Positions 10,442 through 25,900 are shown, counted from the first letter of the stretch. The stretch is DNA of 64,000 nt from Cladocopium goreaui (GCA_947184155.2 CAMXCT020004035.1:211001-275000); one strand, 5' to 3'. Made by a program: numbers and translations. The notes: generated by a model from the letters alone, not told the origin.

Positions 10442-10496
10442 CAATCGTCGGCCTCCTCTGGGTCGGACGCCGCAGTGGCGGATTCAAAGAAGCCCC
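10442..10496 (-). CDS. Gene T terminal exon, completes the last TPR, stop TGA
   Basis: After the acceptor TTTTCGGCGAG the frame reads GFFESATAASDPEEADD then TGA. With two bases from the exon at 11001-11065 it forms R-GFFESA, the second helix of a TPR (aromatic at position 24, Ala at 27). The acidic tail is a plausible C-terminus. A plus-strand frame is also open but has no family signature. Confidence 0.65.
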
Positions 10497-13400
10497 TCGC
10501 CGAAAACGGGTGAAACTTCGGAGGTCGGAAATAAGTATCATATGATTATCATACTGTGGATGGGGCCCCCGTTCGATAGCGTTCAGTTGGTTTATAACTC
10601 CAATAACTATGGTTTATGGTACTTATAACTATAGTTACTGGGGCCTCACATTGTATGATTATCATACTGTGTATGGAAGAAATCCGAATCACCAGTTGAT
10701 AGGTGGTAAACATCCCATTATTTTGGATGGGGTTCAACCATCCAAGGTGGTGCAGGATTTTGCAACCATCCACAGTATGTTGAAAATTGATGAAAATATA
10801 GGAGTGTGATTGAAAATAAGTACATGTGTTTATATACATGATATAAATAAGTCAGTTGAGAGATGAGATGACAAGCAAAATATGTTGGATGCCCGAAAAG
10901 TCCAAAAACATCCAAAAACTCTGTGATAATCAAACCATCAAACCTCCCAAAAGCCAGTGATTTCCCACTTTTCAGCCACTGATTTCGGGGTTTCCCGCGC
11001 CTGGCATGGGCGTAATCGCCCTGGGCCATAGCCAACAAGCCTTCATTGAGGAACAAGCTGGCTTCCTGACGTCATGGAACGAATGAAACTGCAACAGAAA
11101 GAGTCCCCCCCAAAAAAAAATATGTCACATTATGATATGGAAATATCATATTGGATTTATATATATATATATGATATATATATATATATTGGAATTCTAT
11201 GAAATATAGTTCTATATAGTTGACATAACTAACATAAAACTCAAATGAAATATATATTGAGATGTGATTCATGGAGTTTTCACATGTTCCGCCCAACCCG
11301 GACGCTTCGAACATGGCAAAATTGTTGTGCTTTGTCATACAAACAATATTTTCACAATATGTTTGAATGGGGAAAAACACATCAACGACTGTCTTCATTA
11401 GGAATCAAATCTGCCAACCCCTCTGAACAATATGTTGAATCAGGTAAGTCCCATCGTTTCTCATCTTCATGGGTGGGGAATCAACCTGGCTGCCACCCCC
11501 TCTTCATAAGGGATGGATATCCATTTCAAAGAAAATCTACCGTTTTTGCAAGGTGTTCACACATCTTCAAAATCCGAGATGGACATGTACAAAAGAGAAA
11601 AAACATATATCTTATGACATCTACATATCTATATCTATATAAATATACATGTACATATACATATATGATAAACATTGACCAAGTATACATATACATTTCG
11701 AAAGTCCACCAACATAGCTGTTCAAAAATAGGCGACCCTTCCACAATTCCGTGGCGGGCAAACGTCAGGATTGCAGCGAAGATGTTTTAACCAACACAAA
11801 TGAGGGGGTTCATAATTGATTGATACTTAATATACTAGCTACGTTGGTCTTAATCCCATGTAACTTTCGATATATCCGCCACAAATCCTATATAGTTGGC
11901 CTAGTTATAAATCGACTTACATACTGTTACATACCTTAATTTCAAAACAAGATCACTGGCATCACCGGCATCACCGGCATCACTGGCATCACTGGCATCA
12001 CTGATTGGAAAGCATCAAAATACAAACCAATCAACGATCAACTCACATGGGTTTGTGGCATTGTGGTGAATGTCATGGGTGCAATAAGCCATGGCATCAT
12101 GAATCAGTGGCTACGGGAAACATACCATCTGTGTATGGAAATGTATCTGATCATTTGCGGATGTATAGCTGCTAATGTTTCTGAAGGTGATGGAATGCTT
12201 CATTTTAATTATCTGTTTTACTGGTGGCTTGCTCAGTGGATTTTGGGGTTCCAGATTTTCAGATAGACAATCCCGGAGGTGCAGACCCAGAAATCGATGC
12301 TCATCTCGGTCTCGGTGACCCCGGCGAGGTAAGTGCAGCGCCACAAAGGAGTGAGGAAGGCTGGCATGGCCAGCACTTCAAGAGCATCTGGTGGAACTTG
12401 AGGATTTAGCTGAAGAACAGGTCTGGTTGGTGGTTTTAACCATCTCGAAAAATATTAGTCAATGGTTAAGGATGACATCCCATATATGAAATGGAAAATA
12501 AAATTCATGTTCCAAACCACCAACCAGAGGTACTTTTTACACTCCGGAGGAACTGCACTCCGCACAGCATCGATTGTCATGTCAGCCCATGGGAAGCTTT
12601 TTCCAGCCGTTGACCGATTTTCAACGAATGCTGGACCTCGGGAGGGCCGAACTATTGGAACATGGGCAGCGGGTAAGGCGGAAGCATGAGATGATGAGGA
12701 AAAAAATCTCTAACAAAATTACCCTCTGGTAATTTAACATAGCTATGGAAAATCACCATTTTTAATGGGTAAAATCAACTATTTCTATGACCATTTTCAA
12801 TAGCTATGTTAAATTACCAGAGGGTATGTCTGATGAAGTTTACAGATGAAAAAAGGAAAAAGGACATCTGGATGAAATTTTCAGCAAATTGAAATGATAG
12901 GAAAGAACCCAATCTGAAACCTTACAAAATTATGTTCAAGGGGTTACACATGAAGAAGCACGTGCGCATGTTGTTGGTTCTGCAGGGTCACAAGATTTAT
13001 AGTAACAACTCCTACCTGGTTGATGAACCATCTGTATGTCCGAAAAGAGGCGAGAATGGTACCCTCTGTTTATTCAACCCCTATGGAAAATGGCCCATTT
13101 ATATGATTTATGATGATCTACCTGTTTAAAAATGGTGACTTTCCATGGCTTTTGACCACCAGGGGCACCAGCTGCAGAAGCATCTGCCCAGGTGCTATCT
13201 AGGGCCCAGCTGTGGCTGGAACTAAGAACCAGGCCCTGTGGCAGAAAACCCGATTTTAAAACAAACATCTTTCACTAGCCAAGTGTCGATCTGGGTTTAA
13301 CAGTTCTTCTTGTTTCTTGTTTTTTTTCAAGTTGGATATATTATGATATATTGTTATCATGGGCCTTGAGATAGTAGATATATCTGCTACAGGCTCACGG

Positions 13401-16400
13401 AATCTCTTAATATACCTAGTTTGGCTTTGATAAGTTTCATAGCGCCTAAAGGCCTAAAAAAAAAAACGGCCACCACACCAAGTCAATGGATTGGTTTAGG
13501 GGAAAATTTACAGGAAAACCCAATATTCAATGGTAAAAACCATGGTTTCCTGTAATTGTTCCCTTAAACCAATCCAATGACCAAGGCCAACAAGGCCATC
13601 AAACTCCGGTCCTGGGCCGGTCCCAAACTCCGCGCGGTCTCGAAGGCGTCTTTGGCAGCAGTGAGATTGCCCCAGCTCAAGTGGTGTCGACCTCACGCGG
13701 AGATTTCCGCATGGCGAACCACGTCCGTTGGTTTTAATAATTGAATTGTGATAATATGAACAAGTTGATAATAATCCAATAATAATAAACAAGTGATAAT
13801 AACTATAACTATTGATTGAATAATATAAATATCATGAATAATATGATAAGCCAATAAGCTCCGAATCTGGAAAACAAGGACTTCTTGACATGATATCTTG
13901 TAAATTCTGTCTCATCAATTAGTATCTACAGCATCAAATCTTCAATTCTTACAAATTCTACACAGATCTATGACAAAAGAACACATTCCCCTGGCACCAT
14001 GGTATACCATGGTATACCTGTCTGAAATAAGGCATCACTGTCAACTTGTGGCCACAACATTTCACCTTTTTTGAGAACCAGTCCCCCAGTCCGGGAACAG
14101 GAGAACATGTCACACCTACTGTCAGGATCCCTAGGATCAGTGGTTCATAATCCAGGTGATCCTAAATCCCCGATTCGTGGATTCTCCCATTTACCCTCTG
14201 GTTATGACTAACAGTTTGCCATGGAAAGATCCACCATTTTTAATAGGTAAACCCAGGTAAACCATCTATAAATGGGCCATCTATACCATGGCTATGTTAA
14301 ATAACCAGAGGGTATAAATGGCTAAACTAAGCCCAGTTACATCCAGTTAACCACTTCAGGGACCGCAGTTCCCGTTCCGGCCTAGCAAGGACCACAGCTG
14401 GCGCTTTGCCCCGTCACCTCATACATGTCCAGAACTTTCGAGGTGACCTTGTTTATCCAGGAAACATGGTGGATTCCACATGCAAACATGGGGGCTTCTT
14501 AAGTCATGGAGGATCCCCAAGTCGCCATATCAAGGAAAACTTCAGGATCCTAAAGTCTAGGTTCCGTGGCATATATTCACTTTTTGTCGGCTACATAAGC
14601 CGTACATATGCCTTACATAAGAAGTTAAGTAAGGCCTATGTAAGGCCTATGGCATAGGTTTCAATACAAAGTCATGGTCCAATGTTGGATGATTTGGGCT
14701 AGCCCTATTTTTAGGAAACCACCATGCGGGGTATCTATATGCGGGGTTTCTGGGTTTCTTAAGCCATGGGGTTCCCCAAGGTAAGTCACCATGGAAGATA
14801 TGGGTCAAAAGCTGCACCATAATTGGGGCAGCGTCCATTAGCGATTTTGATGTTTACCAATGTACTGGGGTTGTGATCAAAACCATTAGTGATATATCCC
14901 CAATTACTTATCATACCCAATTTGTGATCCATTAGCGATTTTGATAACCCAACCATCAAAATCCAACCATAAATATGTTATAACCCGTGGGTTTTGATCA
15001 TAATCCAAATTGCCAAGGCGGTTTTGATTATGATCCATGGATTACTTCAGGGCTTTCCCCATCCAGCGCACCCGGCCGCCCTGGAAGCCATTCCCGGGCC
15101 GCCTCCATCCAGCGCCCTTTGGAGAGCTGCCAGGCCCACATGTCCATGGCCTACCTGGAGACTCAGCTGAGAGAAGACCTGCGAGAACATGGAGATGGGA
15201 CGAGTCAGAAATCTTCATAAATGTTGGACATTTACATGTAAATCTTGGAAATTTGTATGTATATATATATATACATATAAATATATATATATACGTATAT
15301 ATACATATTACATACATGGGTTATAATAGGGGGAAGGGATTTGATGGAGATTTTGATGGCTTATGAACAATCCCATCCCCCTATAATAGCTGTCCCAAAT
15401 TATGCATAAATCCCCCGCTAAACCATGAGGATTTCAGCAGATTTACCCAGCAAGAAATCTGTGGATTGTGTGGAAAAACATGGCCAACCAACCAGCGGAA
15501 TATCTGGATTTCGCCTGCAAAATCTGTGCTTCAACTTAAACCATGGAGATTGAAGCAACGTGTGGATTTAAGATCTTGAAGCAACGATTTCGCACGGATG
15601 TCGCCGACGATGGATGGACTAACTGCCCGAAGACCGAAGAGTCCTTTGATCGAAAGTGTTTGATGAAAGATATCGAATTTATAAATCAACTGAATATGGC
15701 TGTTTTGTTGGTTGATGCCAGTTGATGCATTTTATTTTGCAAATAGCCTAGGAGTGGGTATCATCAACTATGAGGTGAATATCCTTTGCAACATCCTGTT
15801 ACGTCCATCCAGACTATGGATGATGGTGGACATATTGTGGATGGAGGAAATCCTGCACCAGTTGGTAGATGGTTTATCCCATTGTAATCCCATTATTTAC
15901 AGTGTTTTATAGTATTTTATAGTTTCCAATAGTTACCAACTGGTGCAGGATTTCGCAACCATCCACAGTATGGGGAACTGCCCCAGTCGTCAACCTATGT
16001 CGACCTCAGATGATAAGTCAGCTGAAGCTCGGTCGACCTCTTGATGGATTTCGCTGCTGGTATGACAATCAATTTCGCTGGTGGAAGTTTACCAACCAAA
16101 AACGATGTTGGATATTGGATAATTCCATATATGAAATTGGATATAATATTGGATATTGGATATAATTCTATTAGGGAAAAATAGTCTGGTTGGTGATGCA
16201 ATAACCATCTTGAAAAATGATGGAGTTCGTCGATGGGAAGGATGACATCCCATATATGAAATGGAAAATAAAATCCATGTTCGAAACCACCAACCAGAAA
16301 TATTTTAGAACTCCTGAAAATTCAAGTGGATCAAGAATTCCCTAAGCCCCGAATAGGACATAAATTTACCGGAACGAATCTCTTAGTTGGATCTTGATAG

Positions 16401-19400
16401 GATCTGGTTGGGTTCCACATCTATTTCTTGGCGACGATTTGGCGATGGGAGGTTTTCATCTATACATGGGAGAACTATATCTAAGTAATTACCCTCTGGT
16501 TATTCAACATAGCCATGGAAAATGGCCCATTTATAGATGATTTCCCATTAAAACCTCCATTTATGAGGGATTTTCCATGGCTATGTTAAATAACCAGATG
16601 GTAGATATTCTGGCTGGCTGATGATAATTCACTCACCTGTAAATAGCTGAAGTGATGGGCCAGCTATGGGGATGATTCCCCGCAATCTAATCATACCAGT
16701 GACGTCACAGTGAGGTCACTACAGTTTATCCTGATAGAATGGTATACCTTGTTGCTCCATGTATATACTGTACGTATTTACTTCTTACAATATGGTACAA
16801 AAATAAAACCGTCTGGGAACTTAGCTATGGAAAACTGGGTGAAATCCAAATGAAGCTAGGTGATATCACCGAGATTCTGCTAGGTGAAGCAATGGAATTT
16901 GGGGATTGAAACATAGCCATGGAAAGATCCACCATTTTTAAGGACGGTAAACCAACTATAAATGGGCCATTTTCCATGGCTATGATAAATAACCATAGGG
17001 TAAAGCAAAATACCACCCGGACTACAGAACGATATGATCTTTCCAGACGGTACACTACGTATTACCTACCCGATATAAGTAGGGCTTACTTCACTCCTCC
17101 GAGCTAGATTTATATACCGACCAAATGTATAACCAAGAACAAGGCCAATCACTGTAGCTAACATTATTAATTACTGGATATTGCGGGTAGCTTGCCGTTG
17201 CATTTGATAGGTTTTCCTACCAAGAAAAAGGTGATCGATATAAAGCATAATAGCTATATACATTTATTTATATTTATCTAATATTTATTTAACTACCACT
17301 TGTTTTGAGGAAATAGCCTTCAATTGTGGGTAACTCTTGATACCTCAAAACCATTGAAAACCGTTGAGTTGTGACATGGTTCCACCCATTTCCACAAATG
17401 GTGTCATATGTAGATGGGTACCACTAGGTTTCAAGGACGCAAAACCGATGACCGAAAAAAACCCAAAGTTTGAAACGCTTCAACGTGTGCAGAGGTGAGG
17501 ATCACCAATTGAGGTGGTAAAACTAAGATGATGATCGCATTACATACATGGGTGTGTCTGAAAATGATGTAATATCACCCATAAAAAATGTAATAGGGAG
17601 AATAGGGATTAACCAATGCATTCAGGGGTACGATATTTTCAGACAAACCCACATCATGGTTCTTGAGTACGTCACCATAGACTCTACGCCTGCAGCAGTT
17701 TCAATCGAAGATCCATGCTCTCTGGACCTGTGCGGGTGAGGATTGATGACTGCGAATCACTTCTCTCTTTACAGTAGACATACTGTGGATGGAAGAAATC
17801 CTGCACCAGTTGATAGGTGGTTTATCCCATTATTTATTGGGTTTCAACCATCCAAGGTGGTGCAGGATTTCTTCCATCCACAGTACCTCTCAAAAAGCAT
17901 TTGTGGAATGTGTCCACTCTGTTCATTGATGTGTCCGTTAAAAGGTTGTAGGCGGGATGGGATTCTGAATGGGCGACCCAACGAGAAAACGATGAGAAAT
18001 GCCGAGCCAAAGCAGAGTACTTAAGAGGTTATCTGAGTTGCCAGTGGATTGCCCATTTGAGATGACTGACTCTCGTCGCCCGCACTCATCTTCCACTATT
18101 ATGGCTGAGAATCTTCGAAATTTGAAGCCCGACATCTTCGAACAAGTTCCGATTTGTGGAGTTTCATCTACCCATCTGGTTTTTATATACATCAAAGTTG
18201 GTGGCAAATGGATGCTCAATTCCGAAACAACATACGCACCATCCATTTCCCATCTATTTTGGTTTTCACCATCCATTTACCAGCAGGGATTCCGAAAAAA
18301 AAAAAACATCCATAATTACAATCCCAATAGATGGTTATTCACCATTTCCCATGTATAACCAATGTATAACCATCCATTTCCCATCTATTTTGGTTTTTAG
18401 GGATTCACCATCCAAAGCCACTTTGTGTACCCTCTGGTAAACGTTTACATAACTATGGAAAATCACAATTTTTAATGGGAAAACTCACTATTTCAATGGC
18501 CATGTTCAATAGCTATTTGACATCACCAGAGGGTATACCCATATTACTATTATTAAAATTATAGCAACTATAGGGGTTATATGGATATAACTTATATAAC
18601 TATAGAAATATAGCCATTTTCAATAGCTTTGTGTAGATTCTTTTCTAGGTTTCGCCCCTCTTTTCACCGGTGATTCTTGGTGGTGCAGATTCGCCCAAAA
18701 CACGGCTAAAGAGGCCTGCTATGGCTATGACATGGGAATCCACCCTGATAGGTTAAACGTGGCAATTGAGAAATGGTTACCCTCTGGTGAACTAACATAA
18801 CTATGGAAAACCACCATTTACAGTGGATTTTCCCATGAAAAACGGTGATTTTCCATAGTTATGTTAGTTTACCAGAGGGTATATTGAGAAATGAGAAATG
18901 CTTATAATATCTTATAATTCTCAAAAGCGATCATATATTGATCAATGGCCTGATATGGCAATAACTGAAATCGGTGAAATATGGCCAAAAATACTCATCA
19001 AAATGGTGATATCACTAAAAAAAAATCGGTGATATTGATTGAAAAATGGTTGTATCAAAAGCGCTTACTATAGCATCATGACATGTCAATGGGAATTCCA
19101 GGATCCTAGAATGGAGGTAATGTACCATATAAGGCCATATTTTGGGGGTATATCCCCTTAAATAGCCCTAAAAAATAGGCCTTATACAATCTTATACATG
19201 GTAGGTACCTCCATTTTAGCATCCTGTTGCATGGCATTTTTCACATGGGACTCCACCCTGACCTCCATCAGCTATCGGATCTATCGCTGGTGGTCAGATT
19301 TCGCTCGCCTTTCTTCCGCCACGCTTCCGACAACTCCTGGCCACTGGGCAAAATCATTGGAGAATGAAGCCACTACCCCCTGTCCCCATTCATCTTACAA

Positions 19401-22400
19401 ACGGGATATAATATCTTTATATATATATATATATACACACCATATAACATAAACTATGTAGTTATATAATATATGTTGTATAATATGGTATGTGTCCTAT
19501 AATATGTTCCTATATACATATATACAATATAGCATACCTATAACTATGGTTACTCACCAGTCACAGTACGAGGATCCGACTCATCCGAAAGGCAGAAGAA
19601 ACTCAGCTTGATGAGAACGTTGGATGATTTGAATATTGAATAACTGGTTGCTGGTATACCTACCCCTCTAAAAGATATATAATTAAGTCAGTTGGGGTCC
19701 TTATTCCCAATATATGGAAAAATAAAAAATGTTCCAAACCACCAACCAGAACCAGAAGATTGAATATTGAATAATATGGAACATTATTGATTTAGGGAAT
19801 AAGCTTGCGAACTTGGATCACGTTCTCTTCCAAGTCATGGAACGCAAACTAATATGGAACACAAACTAATATGGAACACAAACTTGGAGGATTTGGAAGG
19901 TTGCGAACATCTGAGAATCATTACCAATTGCAGTTCTATTGGTGCCAGATTTTGCTTCGCGGCCATGGAAATGTCGGGAATCCCCATACGTATGCAATGC
20001 GAATGATGCACATCGGGATCATCCTATTGGTCAACGATGAATACGTTGTTTGAATCACAATTCTTTGCACTTGCGATCATGAAAAATTGTTGATATGTAT
20101 TCCTAAAATTGCAGTGGACAACCATCTTTTCAGGATCATATGGGTTTGTCTGAAAATAGGCTATATTCCCAATGAAATAGCCATTTAATAGGGATAATGA
20201 TCAGCAAAACCATTGGGTTTAGGGGTACCCTATTTTCAGACACACCCATATGTTCTTTGGGTCGTTCAATCACCATCTTCCATTGCTTCCACCAGGTCCA
20301 ATCTCAGATTTTCTCCACGTTCGTCGCATAAAACTGGCCATATGCCTTGGATGCCTTGTTTTTTTTTCAGGTGCCGAAAGAAACATGGGGCGCCGGCTCA
20401 TGGTCGCAAAACGAAATGTCATGTAATATCATATATAATTATACACACATGTGTATGTAGATTTATATATATGCATGTGTGTGTAGTTATATGTATATTT
20501 CATAATTATAGTTCCATAATATTCTATAAGTCTATAATTATCCAAAATAACCGTGACATGTCTACCGCTTTGAAGGATATCTAGGCTTGTTTATCTTGCC
20601 ATTTAGTACAAATATACCGGCCATAAACCCAACACTTGAGTTCTATTGCCAGTTCCACTGGTTCAGTCCCGATTTGTTCTTTGAATGACAATTTTTGTTC
20701 CTCAAATCCCAGATATGTTGGTTATGGTGTCCAATTTAGCTATCCGAAATCACACATCAATCATCATGTTTTTTCTTGTTGAGTCCCTTTTTTGTGTTGG
20801 TCAAATCCCGTGTTTGTTAAATGATAAAACAACAATGATATATCCCGATTTGTGAGTCCCAATTTATCAATTTTCTGAGTCTTGATGAAATCAACATCTT
20901 CAATGTGTAACCCCCAATGTTTGTTGGTTAAATAAAAAAACAAGTTCCTTGATTGAATCACCATTGTTGATTTAAAAAAAAAAAAATCCTTCTTGGTTAA
21001 ATCCCTTGATGGTGCCCGGATTGATCCTTCCAAGTTTAAAGTGGTGCAAAATCCCAAGATGTGTTGGAAAAATCCCATATGTTGATTGTTGAATCACATG
21101 GTTTTGTGGATAAAATACATGTTGTGTATTCATTTCTTTGTTAGATCAAGAGTTGTCATGCTTAAATCCCAAGATATCCCAAGTTTTCAGAGCTAAACTC
21201 TGTGAGACCAGCCCAATTTTTCCATGAATTGTTCATGGTTAACCCGTCAAAGCCGCCAGAATTCATAGCTCCTGCAGCTTCCGCAGCGCCCCGAAGCCGT
21301 CTGCCCGGAGCAAATATGGCGCCTGTGCCAGGAAGAGCTGCGCCTGCGACAAGGGGATAGATAGAGTTAATGGGGTTTAGGATATACTGATATACTGATA
21401 TACTTAATGGATGATGGAGTTTATAAACCAACTGGCAAAATGACTAGAGCTCATGTTTTTTTCATGATTCACCGGAATTCACCTTACTTAGTGATTCATC
21501 ACCAACTAGTAATGGAGTTCTAAGTTAGATTCATCACTAGGTTCAGTTAATGGGGTTTGGAAACCAATTTATAACTGTGGGGTCCCACATTGTGGAGGTT
21601 GAAACAGCATGAGAAAGCTGGGAAATTTATCGAATTAGCCATGAGGGTATCATAGGGTATCTAGCTAGTGAATTCTCCTAGTTAACCTTTACTGATATCC
21701 AGAGTCTATAGGTTGACTAAGGTATCAAAACCAATGGAATTCCATCAAACTCTGGATGAGTCTATAGATATATGTATATTATATATTATATTATAGTCTA
21801 TGGTTTGCTGGCAAATCAACAAAAGTTCGTCAATATGTTAGTTCCTAGAACCCCAATATTAACAATGAACCCATGGATTTTGACACCGTTCACTTTGTAA
21901 ATGGCAGTCATAGTTCTATGCGGGATAAGCCATTTAGAGGACATACCATCAACAGGCTTATTAACCAGCTACTAAGTTGGATGATCCTCCAAGTAGCAAA
22001 CCAAAATGGGGGTTGGCTTGGGGGGGTCATATGGATATTCCATGGAGATATGTCATGGGGATATTGCCAACAAGATGGGAATATCATTGGCATTTGCAGG
22101 GTTTGTAGATTTTAGGGTTACCTAATTCTCTGATTGGTGCATTTAAGAAAACAAAAAAAAAGTATCATATGGGTATATCTCAACCATTGAGTCTGCAAGG
22201 TGGTGCCCCAGTTTGTTGGCCAAAGGGTTTATCAAAAAAAACATGGTCATGGCGGTTATCGCGGTTTATTTATCAACCAACAAACAGAACTGGGGGGCAC
22301 CACATTGTAGTCTTCATCAGAGTAATTCCCAAAAAATGGTAGAAAAAACAAATCCTCTTGGAATAGTGGTAAATCAGGTGTGTATCTTTTGAAAGGGCTG

Positions 22401-22895
22401 CTATATCATACATATTTTGTTCTCCCTAATCAACACCGTGCAAATGGGCCCTGTATTGTGTGCTGCAAGTTGATAGGAAAAAAATAAGATCCTCGGAAAA
22501 AATGGAAAATCGAAACAAATGAAATGCAAAAGGACATTTCTTTGCTACAGAATGATCAACATGATCGAACTGAGCCAAAGTCCCTTGAACGGATGGCATG
22601 GTCAAGTCATTTCGTACCGGATGGTCCCCAAAATGAATCCACATGTGCGGGCGTCAGAAATCTTGAGTGCTAAGTCGCATGGGATGAAGCTTGAAGACCC
22701 ACCTGAATTCGTGTGGTCTTGGGCCTAATGGTGACGCAATGTTCATCACAATTCATGATAATATATTTCTAAATATATATACTGTGTATAATCATCATCG
22801 TCATCATCCTCATCATCGTCATCATCGTCGTCGTCGTCATCATCATCATCATCGTCATCGTCATCGTCATCATATATTGTGTATATATATATATG

Positions 22896-22926
<31 letters not shown>

Positions 22927-25900
22927 GATGATGATGATATTAGTTTCAGCAGTGTCTGGTGCCCCATTTCCATTTCGAAACTCACGGCTGCAAGATGAGT
23001 AGATATGGATTGCTATGATGTTTTTGGATTTATATGGACCGTCTGACACTCCATTTCCAACTAGATATGCTCAAACTTTCAGGAACAAACCTTGGTTTGA
23101 ATCCAGGTTTTTTCTGTGTAATCCAACCAGAAATCTCCAACCATCCCATTTGAAACCTTCCAAAATGGTGGTCTTATTTTGGTCGGTTTCACGTTCCATT
23201 GAGAAGAATTGCATAGTGAGCTGGGAAGCCTCGAAGCTATCCTTCAGTTCTTCAGTCTCGCATTCCTGGTGTTACAGTCGGTGACAAGTGGATTTCATGT
23301 TGTAGGAATTGAATGGGATTTTATAGGAATTGAATTTTAATGACGATTTTTTGACATTTACTCAAACATGGCCATCGGAAATCACCTTCCAATGGAGGTT
23401 TAGTTCGCTGGGAAAATCATCGAACTAAAGGGATGATTTTCCAGCACGCCATGTTTGATTCCTGGAGAGTACATTGATACATTCCTTTACTTCGAGTAAT
23501 CCCCACCCTGACACCCTTTGACATAACTTCCAATATACCTGGGAGTATATATGGCCATATGGCATATATCTGGATAAATTGTAATAATTCACTAACCTGA
23601 ATTAAGGCCACCACTTTCATTTCGGACCCAGCTGCCCCCTGGCCCACCGGACCTGAATTAAGGCCATTTGGGGATGATTTCCCTTATTAAGCATTCTTTC
23701 TGGCATTCACTCTGGCCTGTGTTTGGGGGCGCGGCCCGCGCACCCGCTGCAGAGCTCCCGATGGGCTTGGACTCCAGGCCACATGACTCGGATGCGTGCC
23801 GTCCCCACGAGCTGACAGAAGGAGGAGGAGGAAGAAGCTGAAGGAAGCTGAAGGAAGCTGAAGGAGGAGGAGGGGCTGCACCTTTGTTAAAATCTAGAGA
23901 CCACCTGGCAGGTGGCCAGAAACGGAAATGCCATGAGCCGGAAACATGTCAGCTGGAGCTGGGGCGAGAGGTGCAAATGAGGAACCAGCGGGGGGAGATG
24001 TGAGGGTGCGAGGGGTGCGAAAGGGCTTCGATTAACCTATATATATATGTGTGTAATGTAATGTAATGTAATGTAATGTAATGTAAGGTAAGGTAAGGTA
24101 AGGTAATGTAATGTAATGTAATGTATGTAATATACATATATAAAGAGGTGTCATGTTTAACCCCCACGTCCCAGCTCCTACCCATGAACTTCAACCCTTC
24201 TCCTTCGCAGCATCTGCAAATTTCCTCAGCTGGATGAAGCACTTCAACCGTAGCAATGCGCCCTGGAGCGGGTGGGAATCTGAGAGGTATCCTTCTGAAA
24301 TCAGACATGGCTGCGAAATCCTCTATAATTTTCTATAAATAGATGCTTTTTAAATGGAAAATCCTCTATAAATGGCCTGTTTGGCTATTGGGGAAATGGA
24401 TGGCCAGAGCACATCATATACCCTACCCTCAAAAAAATAATGAGAGAACAACGGCTCGGCAGATGATGTGCGTATTGATCGCGGTTCATATTCATTTTAA
24501 AAAATCAATGGCTTGATTCCGTGGACTATGAATATGTTGTTTCTGATTTACCACGATTCACCTATTCCACCCATTGATCTATGTGTAAAATTGCAAATCA
24601 TTCGAATCATTTCCATGCAGTGATTTAATGACGCCTTCTGGGTGGAGACTTGCGCAATCCTCACAGGTAATGCTGGTAAAACAAACAAACAAAAACGAAA
24701 ACACCCACCAGAATCATCAAACCTTAAATTCCTATAATTTTCTGATGAAATTAGAACATTCAAATCTGTTTGCTTTCACTCCCCATCTTTGCTCCTGAAC
24801 GTGCCTTATCTTGGGATTTTAGTTGATCTCCATCCCCGATCCTTCTACAGCAAATCGAGCCATGAATAAATTCATCCCGAAAATATCCACATGAAATATC
24901 TCCATAGTATTGGCTATGTCATGAATGTGTATATATATACATACATATGTATATATATATGGGTAAATTATAATAATTCACTAACCTGAATTAAGCCCAT
25001 TTGGGGATGATTTCGCTTACTAACCATGATTCCCAGTGAGGTCGTAGTGAGGTCGTTATAATTTACCCAGATATATATATATATGTATATTATATTTCTA
25101 GGTTTTGATACATCTTCATGTTGTCTTTTCATTGGTCCCAAATTTGCTGCTTTCCGCGCCTCCGCACCGTACTTGCCACTTGGAAGTCCTCGCAGGGCCG
25201 TGTCCACACGTCGCTGCTCCACCAAGGTCCTTCGCGTCGATGGGTCAAAGTTTCGAAGGTCCCTTGAGGATCTTTCGAATTTGTAGTCATGTTCATTCAT
25301 TTTCTATGATATAAATCATAAAATATAGGGATATATATATCAATCATATATCATATATCAATCATTTTTTTAGTGATATAAGCATCCAAGTTTTGGTGCC
25401 CAATTCTGACCAATTCTGCGCCGAATGGAAAATCTGCAGGATTTGACCATGATCTTGACCCAAATCTAGGAATTCAATTATGGGGATAACTGGAAGATTT
25501 CGATTGTTTGCTACAAATTGCTATGATCCGTACATGGGTGCGTTTCAAAATGGAGTATACCCCCAAGTTGGTGATTTTAAAAGGAAACATTGTGATAAAC
25601 CATGATAACCGGTGGACGAAATGGGATTTAGTAATTTCAGACAAAGCCATACAAGAGAAGATTTCGAAAAATCTGGACAAAAAACGTTCAAACTTTGGAT
25701 CAACAGGGGAGTGGTTTAAACCCAAACCGTGGTTTTTTCAAGAAAGTCATGGAGGTCACACACAGAGGATTCCACCAAGCGGATCCCAGGATTCACCTTT
25801 TTCAAAAATGGGAACTGCCATGCCAGCCATGCTTTTGTTTATGTTTTTCGACTGGTGAAATCCTTCAAAAAAAACACGTGGTTTTCTGACTTTTTTCGGT

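Larger units (their letters stand above)
15311..19267. other. Large gene T intron packed with small elements
   Basis: About 4 kb with family C (15831, 17781), B (16186), A (16490, 16900, 18428, 18778), G (16614) and D (17546). A weak minus island at 17990-18150 (FKFRRFSAIIVEDECGRRES) has no clear splice sites. Otherwise non-coding. Confidence 0.5.
21344..24195. other. Gene T intron
   Basis: Contains an inverted-repeat element (22196-22306), a self-complementary trinucleotide array (22790-22938), family F (23362) and G (23571) copies, an unresolved GC-rich island (23706-23811) and the pentanucleotide array (24054-24126). A plus/minus ambiguous island lies at 22540-22735. Confidence 0.45.

Noticed and set aside
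12263-12328. Plus-strand exon IDNPGGADPEIDAHLGLGDP with good splice sites
   Set aside because: The minus frame over the same bases has better codon bias, a stronger acceptor and phase agreement with TPR exons. The plus reading has no partner exon set.
12607-12672. Plus-strand exon PLTDFQRMLDLGRAELLEHG, acceptor TTTTTCCAG and donor CGG/GTAAGG
   Set aside because: Splice sites are excellent and this is the best case against a one-strand window, but no phase-compatible plus-strand neighbours other than 12263 were found. Left open.
24211-24272. Plus-strand exon SANFLSWMKHFNRSNAPWSG
   Set aside because: The minus reading gives a TPR segment; the plus peptide has no recognisable family.
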